Shown piece after piece: positions 18,251 to 25,481 of a stretch of DNA of 64,000 nt. This DNA comes from JAGPUQ01 sp050250395. GTDB taxonomy: Bacteria; Pseudomonadota; Gammaproteobacteria; Pseudomonadales; Porticoccaceae. Each line of letters opens with the position of its first letter. The stretch's first letter is position 1. The position numbers and the translations under genes are program-made. The DNA lies in NCBI GenBank assembly GCA_050250395.1, contig JBFWOQ010000002.1, positions 144,006 through 208,005 on the forward strand, written 5' to 3'. The notes under the pieces are model-generated. The model was not told the DNA's origin. It did not search any database and saw only the letters and a program-made list of their open reading frames with translations.

Positions 18251-18781
18251 TCAGACCATGGCTTCGCGGGCGGCGGTGGCCACTTTCCTGAAGCCGGCGA
18301 ACGCCTTGCTGGCCGACTCCGTGAAGGGGTTGGCGGCCGACAGGGCTTTGCCGGCTTCCATGGCGGCGGCGGTTGCCTCCTTGCTGCCGTCGTACAGCTC
18401 GCGCGCAATCTTGCGGGTAGCGTCCCGGCTCTGGGTTTGCTCGGACAACAGCGCCTTGAACAAATCCATGGTCCGGCTTTGGGACCTCGTCAGGGATTCG
18501 ATGGCCGCGGTGAAGTTGCTTTTGTAGTCCCGGGGCGACAGGGCCAGCTTACAGGCCAAGCCGGTGAAGTCCTGCTGGCTTTCGGCAAAGGTAGCAGCCA
18601 GCACGTTGCTGATGCGGATGCCGCGTTTACGCGCGCTTTCCATCGCTTCCCACATCAAGGACTGGTTCGCGGTGAGGGCGTCCAGAAAGCGCTGCATTTC
18701 CGCGCTGGCGGGTTTCGATTTTGCTTTGCTTTCGGTGGATTTGGTACCTGTGGTTTTGGTGGCAGTTGCGGTGTCGCTCAT
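18251..18781 (-). CDS. phaP: Phasin-like PHA granule protein
   Basis: Phasins coat the surface of polyhydroxyalkanoate granules. The start is ATG 18781, with GGGAGA at normal spacing, giving 176 residues. The N-terminus is rich in Thr, Lys and Ser. The rest is predicted to be almost wholly amphipathic helix with Ala, Lys and Gln (AFAGFRKVATAAREAMV at the end), typical of phasins but weakly conserved in sequence. Context is the main support: the gene is divergent from a PadR/PhaQ-type repressor and a phaC operon, with a shared palindromic promoter region. The Bacillus phasin gene is similarly placed beside phaQ. Confidence 0.72.
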   Translation of the reverse strand: MSDTATATKTTGTKSTESKAKSKPASAEMQRFLDALTANQSLMWEAMESARKRGIRISNVLAATFAESQQDFTGLACKLALSPRDYKSNFTAAIESLTRSQSRTMDLFKALLSEQTQSRDATRKIARELYDGSKEATAAAMEAGKALSAANPFTESASKAFAGFRKVATAAREAMV

Positions 18782-18846
18782 GGCATTCTCCCGTAAGAAT
18801 AAAACCGCTTCGGTGGTGAGCGGACCAATCGGCAAACTCCGCTCGT

Positions 18847-18883
18847 GTTGACATATATATGCATAATGCACTTAAATGTCAAC
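18847..18883. promoter_or_regulatory. Palindromic operator embedding divergent promoters of phaP and phaQ
   Basis: Outer arms GTTGACAT and ATGTCAAC are perfect inverted repeats. A second perfect pair, TGCAT/ATGCA, sits at the same centre (base 18865). On the minus strand the element reads TTGACA, 17 bp, TATATA: an almost ideal sigma-70 promoter firing toward the phasin. On the plus strand TTGACA is followed 17-18 bp later by a weaker TTAAAT toward the PadR gene. PadR-family proteins bind ATGT...ACAT-type palindromes, so the adjacent regulator is the natural ligand. Binding is inferred; the symmetry and promoter boxes are seen directly. Confidence 0.75.
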
Positions 18884-18908
18884 CTGAATTTAGCCTCGCG
18901 AGAACACC

Positions 18909-19376
18909 ATGGCATCGAGTTCCAACAACAAACCCCCGGGAGCGGATAGCGAAAGCAACAGACCGCGCCTCCCCGGAGAAATGCTGACGGCCCATCTCCT
19001 GGCACTGCTCAAGGACTGGTCGGGCTACGGTTACGAACTCGCCCAGCGCCTGGAAGACGCCGGGTTCGGGCGCTACAACACGGGATCGCTCTATCGCACG
19101 CTGCGGCAGATGGAAAGTCTTGGGCTGATTTCCTCGCTGTGGGACACCTCTGCGGGCGGTCCGGCCCGCCGCATGTACAGCCTTACCCTTGCGGGCAAGC
19201 TTTTCCTTGACAACTGGATGGCGTTGCTCGATTTCCACCGCAAGACACTCGACGCCTTTATCGGCGCCGCAGACCGGCCGAGCGGGCGCACCACCCGAGG
19301 TGAGGCGACGCCTCCTGCCCCGGCCGCGGCGCGCCGCTCACGCACCAGGAAACCCAAGCCAGGAGACAAAACATGA
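18909..19376 (+). CDS. phaQ: PadR-family repressor, PhaQ type
   Basis: Winged-helix transcription factor of 155 residues. The N-terminal PadR domain (about 22-110) shows LTAHLLALLKDWSGYGYEL, RYNTGSLYRTLRQMESLGL and the wing with RMYSLTLAGK. The C-terminal tail is basic and low-complexity. Bacillus PhaQ is a PadR-like repressor that senses PHB and controls phaP and its own operon. Here the gene lies in the same context, divergent from a phasin and overlapping the next pha gene by 4 bp (ATGA). I therefore infer autoregulation and phasin control through the palindrome upstream. Confidence 0.8.
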   Translation: MASSSNNKPPGADSESNRPRLPGEMLTAHLLALLKDWSGYGYELAQRLEDAGFGRYNTGSLYRTLRQMESLGLISSLWDTSAGGPARRMYSLTLAGKLFLDNWMALLDFHRKTLDAFIGAADRPSGRTTRGEATPPAPAAARRSRTRKPKPGDKT

Positions 19377-19798
19377 GCGACAAACGGGAAGACCGCCTGC
19401 TGGAACCCATGCGGATGTGGCGCGAGTGGTATCAGAAGTCGGAAAAGCAGTGGAGCGCAATGCTGACGGATGTCATGGCGGACGAGAAGTTCGGCAAGAC
19501 CTTTGGGCACCTGTTTCAGGAATGGCTGCACGCCCAGCACATGATTTCCGAGCTGATCGGCCAGCAACTGGCGGCCTTCAACATGCCGTCGCGCGCTGAC
19601 ATCCTGGATGTGCGTGACCGCCTCGGCGAGGTCGAGGACGGACTCGCCGGTCTGACCGCCGAGATCGCCCAGTTGCGCCGTGCCCTGGCGAGCAAAACCG
19701 TGGTGGACGTGGCGGCAGAGCGCCCAGCGGTCAAACGCACGCGCAAATCCCCATCGGCAAGCGCAGCGATGCCCCCGGGGGGGAGCCAGAAACACTGA
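19373..19798 (+). CDS. Short PHA synthase subunit, PhaR/PhaE-like
   Basis: Predicted accessory subunit of the PHA synthase, 141 residues. The N-terminus LLEPMRMWREWYQKSEKQW and the FQEWLHAQHMISELIGQQL segment resemble PhaR/PhaE proteins. These are followed by NMPSRADILDVRDRL and a coiled-coil EVEDGLAGLTAEIAQLRRAL, the part usually conserved in the PhaE/PhaR C-terminal region. The tail is Lys/Ser-rich. PhaE of class III systems is normally about 350 residues and Bacillus PhaR about 200, so this form is short. The start overlaps the phaQ stop by 4 bp. A phasin is the main alternative. Confidence 0.68.
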   Translation: MSDKREDRLLEPMRMWREWYQKSEKQWSAMLTDVMADEKFGKTFGHLFQEWLHAQHMISELIGQQLAAFNMPSRADILDVRDRLGEVEDGLAGLTAEIAQLRRALASKTVVDVAAERPAVKRTRKSPSASAAMPPGGSQKH

Positions 19799-19833
19799 CG
19801 GTCCGGCATGGAACGAGACGACCCCAGCAGGCT

Positions 19834-19849
19834 TGGCACAGTTGTAGCT
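19834..19849 (+). promoter_or_regulatory. Candidate sigma-54 promoter upstream of phaC
   Basis: TGGCAC, 5 bp, TAGCT: it matches the -24/-12 consensus TGGCAC-N5-TTGCW with one mismatch and exact GG-to-GC spacing. It lies in the 200-bp gap between the short subunit gene and phaC and would give a leader of about 140 nt. No activator site was identified. Confidence 0.48.
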
Positions 19850-19999
19850 TTGCAGTCGTAAACAACATGCCGTTGTAAGCGAAGTGTAAAGGACGTCGGG
19901 TAAAACGCTTTCGGGGCGCCCATCGACGTGCGGACAGCAACGCACGGCAGCGAACTCGCGGGTTGCATGCACACGGCGCAAAACGCCGGGAGATGAACT

Positions 20000-21076
20000 A
20001 TGCCGGGTACCGACGGGATCAGCGCCCAGCAGGCCAGGATTCGCGAAGCGCTCGAGCGCGTGTTGTCGCGCAATATCGCGGGGCTCAAGACGCTCGAAGA
20101 CATCACCATGGACTTCGGGTCCACGCCCAAGGACATCATCCACTCACGGGGCACCACCAAGCTCTACCACTACACGCCGATCTGCGACGAAATCTACCGG
20201 GTGCCGATCGTGCTGGTGATGTCGCTGGTTAGCCGCTACTACATCATGGATCTCGCGCCGGGACAGAGCCTGGTCGAGTATCTGGTCGATCAGGGCTTCG
20301 ATGTCTACCTGATCGACTGGGGCATCCCGCGCCAGGAGCATCGCCACCTCAACCTTGACCACTATGTGGGCGAGGTGCTTCCGGAGTGTCTCGAAAAGGT
20401 GCGTGACGACAGCGGCGAGGAAGAGGTGAGCCTGGTGGGCTACTGCCTCGGCGGCGTGCTCGCCATGATGCACACGGCGCTGGCGCGGCCCGGGCAGGTA
20501 CGCGCCCTGGCCTGCTTCACCACGCCGGTGGATACCAACGGCATGAAGCTGTACAAGGCCTGGGCGGAAAGCGAGAGCTTCGATATCGACGCCCTGGTCG
20601 ATCAGCTCGGGAATGTGCCCGCGCAAATGGTCGACGCGGTGATCCAGGCGCTGCGGCCGTTGCAGAAGACGGCGAGCCGCATGGGCATGCTGGACAATGT
20701 GGAGGACGACCGGTTCGTCGAGGCGCACTACCGGTTCGAGCGCTGGTCGGCGGATCAAATTCCCATGGCCGGGGCCATGGCGAAACAGCTGTTCAAGGAT
20801 TTCATGCGCGACAACAAGTTTCTCAAGAGCCAGATGGAGGTCAAGGGGCGGCGCGTCGACCTGGGGAGCATCAAGGTGCCTTTCCTGCACATCGCGGCGC
20901 AGCATGACCACATCGTCCCGGCGGATGCGTCCAAGGGGATTCTCGATCTGGTTTCGAGTACCGACAAAAAGGAAATCGTATTGAAGGGTGGTCATGTGAG
21001 CCTGATCGCGGGCGGTAACGCCGTTTACCGGCTCTGGCCACAATTGTCCGGCTGGCTGTCAGAACGCTGCACCTGA
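20000..21076 (+). CDS. phaC: Class III-type poly(3-hydroxyalkanoate) synthase catalytic subunit
   Basis: Polymerises (R)-3-hydroxyacyl-CoA into PHA at the granule surface. The 358 residues are the size of class III/IV catalytic subunits, not the 560-590 of classes I/II. The catalytic triad is at the Allochromatium positions: Cys149 in the lipase-like box VGYCLGG, Asp303 in QHDHIVP and His332 in GGHVSLIAGG. The YLIDWGIP and LNLDHYV segments are also typical. The start ATG has GGGAGA upstream. Monomer-supply genes phaA and phaB are not in the window. The GNAT gene follows after 11 bp, so it may be cotranscribed. Confidence 0.95.
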   Translation: MPGTDGISAQQARIREALERVLSRNIAGLKTLEDITMDFGSTPKDIIHSRGTTKLYHYTPICDEIYRVPIVLVMSLVSRYYIMDLAPGQSLVEYLVDQGFDVYLIDWGIPRQEHRHLNLDHYVGEVLPECLEKVRDDSGEEEVSLVGYCLGGVLAMMHTALARPGQVRALACFTTPVDTNGMKLYKAWAESESFDIDALVDQLGNVPAQMVDAVIQALRPLQKTASRMGMLDNVEDDRFVEAHYRFERWSADQIPMAGAMAKQLFKDFMRDNKFLKSQMEVKGRRVDLGSIKVPFLHIAAQHDHIVPADASKGILDLVSSTDKKEIVLKGGHVSLIAGGNAVYRLWPQLSGWLSERCT

Positions 21077-21087
21077 GGAGATTGGTC

Positions 21088-21657
21088 TTGGATACTTACC
21101 CGAAAACGGTCCGGTTGCGCGCCACCGCTGCCCTGTTGCGCCCGCTGGCACCCGGCGATGCGGAAGAAGTGCTGGTGTTCGCCCGCTCGCTGCCGGCCCA
21201 TGACCTCATGTTTCTGCGCCGGGATATCACCAAACCCGAGACCGTGGCGCACTGGCTGGAGGAGGTCGATCGGGGTCTGGCGCTGGTGGTGATCGCCGAG
21301 ATCGACGGGCGCATGGCCGGATACGGCATGTTGAGTCTCAACGACCTCGATTGGAGTCGGCATCTGGCCGAGCTGCGTGTCCTGGTACATCCGGATTACC
21401 GCGAGACCGGTCTGGGCCGCGCCATGATCCGCGAAGTGTTTGCCCTGGCGGTGAATCGCGGTGTCGAAAAGGTCATCGCCCGCATGACCCTGGACCAGAC
21501 CGCTGCCCGCTCGCTGTTTCAGGAGCTGGGGTTCCGGCCCGAGGCACTGCACGAGAACGAAGTGAAGGATCGCGCCGGCAAGCTCCACGACGTGCTGCGC
21601 ATGGCCGTCGATGTGCAGGCGCTGCTGGCGCGGCGCGACAGCTACGGGCTGAGCTGA
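21088..21657 (+). CDS. GNAT-family N-acetyltransferase
   Basis: Cytoplasmic acyl-CoA-dependent acetyltransferase of 189 residues. The start is placed at TTG 21088 because GAGGAG (21075-21080) is 7 bp upstream; the TTG at 21082 is too close. The acetyl-CoA-binding motif is LRVLVHPDYRETGLGRAMI, preceded by the GRMAGYGMLSL strand and followed by ARSLFQELGFRPEAL. The substrate is unknown. It follows phaC by 11 bp, so it probably shares its transcript. Whether it acts on a granule protein or is unrelated cannot be read from sequence. Confidence 0.85.
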   Translation: MDTYPKTVRLRATAALLRPLAPGDAEEVLVFARSLPAHDLMFLRRDITKPETVAHWLEEVDRGLALVVIAEIDGRMAGYGMLSLNDLDWSRHLAELRVLVHPDYRETGLGRAMIREVFALAVNRGVEKVIARMTLDQTAARSLFQELGFRPEALHENEVKDRAGKLHDVLRMAVDVQALLARRDSYGLS

Positions 21658-21754
21658 GCGCTTCATTCCCTGCGGTGGCGTTCGCCGCGGCGCGATAGGC
21701 GCTCCGGTACGGCTCGTGTAAAATCCGCGCTCGCCGTTGCCTGCCGAGCACCCC

Positions 21755-23017
21755 ATGTTTGCGAAAGACCTCTCCCTCCAGCATTTCGACCCCGAACTTG
21801 CCACGGCAATCGCCGCCGAGGCGCGCCGCCAGGAAGATCACATCGAGCTCATCGCTTCGGAGAACTACGCCAGTCCGCTGGTGATGCAGGTACAGGGCAG
21901 CGTGCTCACCAACAAGTACGCCGAAGGCTATCCGGGCAAGCGTTACTACGGCGGCTGCGAATATGTGGATCGCGCCGAGGAACTGGCGATCGCGCGCGTC
22001 CGGCAACTGTTCGACGCGGACTACGCCAATGTGCAACCCCACTCGGGTTCACAGGCCAACGCGGCGGTCTATCAGGCGCTGTGCCAGCCGGGCGATACCA
22101 TCCTCGGCATGAGTCTCGCCGACGGCGGCCACCTCACCCATGGCGCCAAACCGAATTTTTCCGGCAAGACCTATCACGCCGTGCAGTACGGCCTGAATCC
22201 CGCCACCGGCGAAGTCGATTACGACCAGGTTGAAGCGCTGGCGGCAGAGCACAAGCCCAAAATGATGGTCGCCGGATTTTCCGCCTATTCGCGGGTGATG
22301 GACTGGCAGCGGTTTCGCGCGATCGCCGATCGGGTCGGCGCCTGGCTGATGGTGGACATGGCGCATGTCGCCGGCCTGGTGGCCGCCGGCTGTTATCCCA
22401 GTCCGGTGCCTATCGCGGATGTCGTGACCTCGACTACCCACAAGACCCTGCGCGGCCCTCGCGGCGGGCTCATCCTCGCGCGCGCCAACGCCGACATCGA
22501 GAAAAAGCTCGATTCCGCCGTGTTCCCGGGCCAGCAGGGCGGGCCACTGATGCACGTCATCGCCGCCAAGGCAGTGTGCTTCAAGGAAGCGATGAGCGAC
22601 GACTTCAAAGCTTATCAGCGCCAGGTGGTCGCCAACGCCCGCGCCATGGCCGCGACTTTTGTCGAGCGGGGCATCCGCATCGTGTCCGGCGGTACCGACA
22701 ACCATTTGATGCTGGTCGACCTGATCGGCAAGAACTACACCGGCAAGGATGCGGATGCCGCCCTCGGCGAAGCCCACATCACGGTCAACAAGAACGCGGT
22801 ACCCGGCGACCCCCGCTCACCGTTCGTCACCAGCGGCTTGCGGGTGGGTACGCCGGCGATCACCACCCGGGGCTTCCGTGAGGCGGAAAGCGTCGAATTG
22901 ACCCACTGGATCTGCGACATCCTGGCCGGTCTGGAAAGCGGAGCGGTGGAACCGGTGATCGCTGGCGCCCGCGCCAAGGTACAGGCGATCTGTGCTCGCT
23001 TCCCGGTCTATGGTTGA
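21755..23017 (+). CDS. glyA: Serine hydroxymethyltransferase
   Basis: PLP enzyme that interconverts serine and glycine while charging tetrahydrofolate with a one-carbon unit. The start is ATG 21755 (MFAKDLSLQHFD), 420 residues, the normal length. Visible signatures are HIELIASENYAS, TNKYAEGYPGKRYYGG, the PLP-lysine motif STTHKTLRGPRGG and the C-terminal SGLRVGTPAITTRGF. A possible -10 box, TAAAAT, lies 31 bp upstream without a clear -35. Nothing is odd. nrdR and the riboflavin genes follow after a MITE-like element, an order (glyA-nrdR-ribD) common in gammaproteobacteria. Confidence 0.98.
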   Translation: MFAKDLSLQHFDPELATAIAAEARRQEDHIELIASENYASPLVMQVQGSVLTNKYAEGYPGKRYYGGCEYVDRAEELAIARVRQLFDADYANVQPHSGSQANAAVYQALCQPGDTILGMSLADGGHLTHGAKPNFSGKTYHAVQYGLNPATGEVDYDQVEALAAEHKPKMMVAGFSAYSRVMDWQRFRAIADRVGAWLMVDMAHVAGLVAAGCYPSPVPIADVVTSTTHKTLRGPRGGLILARANADIEKKLDSAVFPGQQGGPLMHVIAAKAVCFKEAMSDDFKAYQRQVVANARAMAATFVERGIRIVSGGTDNHLMLVDLIGKNYTGKDADAALGEAHITVNKNAVPGDPRSPFVTSGLRVGTPAITTRGFREAESVELTHWICDILAGLESGAVEPVIAGARAKVQAICARFPVYG

Positions 23018-23074
23018 TGGGGAATGGTTGGCGGGTAGCGATTGAGCAGGGCCAGCGTCGCGCGGAGGCCGGGC

Positions 23075-23221
23075 TAGCGGCTTGTTGAAAAACGTCGCGA
23101 GGCGGCCAGCTGCGAGGCGCACGGCGCGCAGCGACCGAGACATGTCAAATGGATAGGCGAGGGAGCGAGCACCGCGCAACGAAGCAGATGGCTGCCGCAG
23201 CAGTTTTTCAACAAGCTGCTA
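23075..23221. repeat. MITE-like element with 19-bp terminal inverted repeats
   Basis: 147 bp bounded by TAGCGGCTTGTTGAAAAAC on the left and GTTTTTCAACAAGCTGCTA on the right, which are inverted repeats with 18 of 19 matching. CTAG occurs at both outer edges. There is no coding capacity. It sits between glyA and nrdR without disturbing either gene. A partial copy of the terminal repeat follows dtd at 54758-54777, which supports a dispersed family. The mobilising transposase is not in the window. Confidence 0.7.
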
Positions 23222-23257
23222 GACTAGACCGCTCCCCGGTCGCACCACTTCCCTTCG

Positions 23258-23740
23258 ATGCACTGTCCCTTCTGCGGCGCCGATGACACGCGCGTGGTCG
23301 ATTCCCGGCTGGTGGCCGGTGGCGACCAGATCCGTCGTCGTCGCGAGTGCGCCACCTGCCGGGAACGCTTCACCACCTTCGAGGTGGCGGAACTGCTGAT
23401 GCCGCGGGTGATCAAGCGCGACGACTCCCGCGAACCCTTCGACGAGAACAAGCTGCGCGCCGGCCTGCAGCGTTCGCTGGAGAAGCGGCCGGTCGGCGTC
23501 GAAGCCGTGGAGGCGGCGATCAGCGCCATCAAGCGCGAGTTGCAAAGCGCCGGCGAGCGGGAAGTGCCGTCGCGCGTCATCGGCGAAAAAGTGATGGCGC
23601 AGTTGCGCGGGCTCGACGACGTGGCGTTCGTCCGGTTTGCGTCCGTCTATCGCCGCTTTCAGGATCTGAGCGAGTTCCGCGCTGAACTGGACCGTCTCGA
23701 GCGCGAGGGCGCACCGGCCGGAGCCGGCGGCGATGACTGA
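23258..23740 (+). CDS. nrdR: Transcriptional repressor NrdR
   Basis: Zinc-ribbon/ATP-cone repressor of ribonucleotide reductase genes, 160 residues. The zinc ligands are Cys3, Cys6, Cys31 and Cys34 (MHCPFCG, ECATCRE). The ATP cone follows (about 47-137), with RVIKRDDSREPFDENKL and FASVYRRF. Length and order are normal. It begins 37 bp after the MITE-like element and overlaps the ribD start by 8 bp, so it heads the riboflavin operon, as in many gammaproteobacteria. Confidence 0.97.
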   Translation: MHCPFCGADDTRVVDSRLVAGGDQIRRRRECATCRERFTTFEVAELLMPRVIKRDDSREPFDENKLRAGLQRSLEKRPVGVEAVEAAISAIKRELQSAGEREVPSRVIGEKVMAQLRGLDDVAFVRFASVYRRFQDLSEFRAELDRLEREGAPAGAGGDD

Positions 23741-24833
23741 GCGCAGCGATGCCGCCTTCATGGCGCATGCCCTGGTGCTGGCGCGGCGAGGCTGGTACAG
23801 CACGCGGCCGAATCCCCGCGTGGGCTGCGTCATCGTCCGCGCGGGTGCCGTGGTCGGCGAGGGCTGGCACCGGCGCGCCGGCGGCGATCACGCCGAGGTG
23901 GTGGCGCTGGCGGCCGCGGGCGACCGGGCGCGGGGTGCGACCGCCTATGTGTCGCTGGAACCCTGCAATCACCAGGGCCGGACCCCGCCCTGCACCCGGG
24001 CGCTGAGCGCCGCCGGCATTGCGCGCGTGGTCTATGGTGCGCGCGATCCGCACCGGATAGCCGCCGGCGGCGTGGCGGCATTGCTGGATGCCGGCCTGGT
24101 GGTGGATGGCCCGGTGCTGGAAGCCGAGTGCCGAGCGCTCAATCCCGGGTTTTTTGCGCACTGTGAGCGCGGCCTGCCCCGGGTCACGCTCAAGATAGCG
24201 GCCAGTCTCGACGGCCGCACCGCCATGGCGAGCGGCGAGAGCCGCTGGATTACCGGCGCGGCGGCGCGGCGCGATGTTCAGCGCCTGCGCGCCGCCAGCG
24301 GCGCTATCGTCACCGGTATCGGCACGGTGCTCGCCGACGACCCCGCGCTGACCGTGCGGGGCGAGGAGCTCGAATTGCCCGCGGGTTGCGCCGCGCCGGC
24401 GGATCAGCCGTTGCGGGTGGTGGTGGATAGCCACCTCCGCACGCGGGACGACCTGCGCATTCTGCGCGAGCCCGGCGATGTGCTGATCGCGACCGCAGGC
24501 GGCGTCCGCGATGTTCCCGGTGCGCAGGTGATCGCGCTGCCCGATGCCGACGGTCGCGTGGACCTCGACGCCCTGCTGCGGCATCTGGGCGACCGGCAGT
24601 GCCACGATGTGCTGGTCGAGGCCGGCGCCCGCTTGGCGGGCGCGTTCCTGAACGCCGGTCTGGTGGATGAACTGGTGTTGTATGTGGCGCCCAAGCTGCT
24701 CGGCAGTTTGGGCTGGCCGCTGGCTACGCTGCCGTTCACGCGCCTGGCGGAAGCGATTGATCTGACCGTAACCGACGTGCGGGCGGTGGGTAACGACTGG
24801 CGCTTTAGCGCCCTGCCCAGGAGGAAGACCTAA
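23733..24833 (+). CDS. ribD: Bifunctional riboflavin deaminase/reductase RibD
   Basis: Carries out the second and third steps of riboflavin synthesis: deamination of the pyrimidinone, then side-chain reduction with NADPH. The 366 residues hold a zinc deaminase domain with GGDHAEVVAL (His53, Glu55) and EPCNHQGRTPPC (Cys78, Cys87). A reductase domain starts near 150 with LKIAASLDGRTAM and GIGTVLADDPALTVR. It overlaps nrdR by 8 bp and its TAA is followed directly by the ribE ATG. There is no FMN riboswitch upstream. Confidence 0.97.
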   Translation: MTERSDAAFMAHALVLARRGWYSTRPNPRVGCVIVRAGAVVGEGWHRRAGGDHAEVVALAAAGDRARGATAYVSLEPCNHQGRTPPCTRALSAAGIARVVYGARDPHRIAAGGVAALLDAGLVVDGPVLEAECRALNPGFFAHCERGLPRVTLKIAASLDGRTAMASGESRWITGAAARRDVQRLRAASGAIVTGIGTVLADDPALTVRGEELELPAGCAAPADQPLRVVVDSHLRTRDDLRILREPGDVLIATAGGVRDVPGAQVIALPDADGRVDLDALLRHLGDRQCHDVLVEAGARLAGAFLNAGLVDELVLYVAPKLLGSLGWPLATLPFTRLAEAIDLTVTDVRAVGNDWRFSALPRRKT

Positions 24834-25475
24834 ATGTTTACCGGGATCATTGAAACCTTGGGGACCATCGCCGGGACCGAGCGGCGCGGCGGCGATGTGC
24901 GCCTGCTCGTCCGGGCCGCCGGGCTGGATCTCGGCGCTGCCCGCTTGGGCGACAGCATCGCCGTCAACGGCGTGTGTCTCACCGCGGTGGAGCTGCGGGG
25001 CGACAGTTTTGCCGCCGATGTGTCGGTGGAAACCCTCGACCACACCACGGCGGGGCAGTGGGTTGTGGGTACGCCGGTCAATCTGGAGCAGGCCTTGACG
25101 CCGGACAAGCGCATGGGCGGACATATCGTGTCGGGCCATGTGGACGGTGTCGGCGAGGTGATCGCGCGCCACAGCGACGCGCGCTCGGAGCGGTTTCGGC
25201 TGCGCGCGCCGGCGGGGCTGGCGCGCTATATTGCCCACAAGGGCTCCATCGCCATCGACGGCACCAGCCTCACCGTCAATGTCGTGGACGGTGAGGAATT
25301 CGAGATCAATATCGTGCCGCACACGCTGACTCACACCATTATCGGCGACTACCAGCCCGGCACCCGGGTGAACCTCGAAGTGGACGTGATTGCCCGCTAT
25401 CTCGAGCGCCTGCTGTGGGGTGCCGGCGACGGTGGTTCCGGCGCGCTCCCGAATGACCGTTTGAACAGGGGTTGA
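24834..25475 (+). CDS. ribE: Riboflavin synthase alpha subunit
   Basis: Dismutates two lumazine molecules to riboflavin. The 213 residues consist of two similar lumazine-binding barrels. The first starts MFTGIIETLG with SIAVNGVCLTAVEL. The second begins near HIVSGHVDGVGEV with SIAIDGTSLTVNVVDG. It is directly adjacent to ribD (0 bp gap) and 6 bp before the RibB gene. The C-terminal tail (GAGDGGSGALPN) is low-complexity. Confidence 0.96.
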   Translation: MFTGIIETLGTIAGTERRGGDVRLLVRAAGLDLGAARLGDSIAVNGVCLTAVELRGDSFAADVSVETLDHTTAGQWVVGTPVNLEQALTPDKRMGGHIVSGHVDGVGEVIARHSDARSERFRLRAPAGLARYIAHKGSIAIDGTSLTVNVVDGEEFEINIVPHTLTHTIIGDYQPGTRVNLEVDVIARYLERLLWGAGDGGSGALPNDRLNRG

Positions 25476-25481
25476 ATCAAG

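Noticed and set aside
23018..23257. FMN riboswitch or other RNA leader before the riboflavin genes
   Set aside because: The only structure in the gap is the MITE-like element, and ribD directly overlaps nrdR, leaving no leader.
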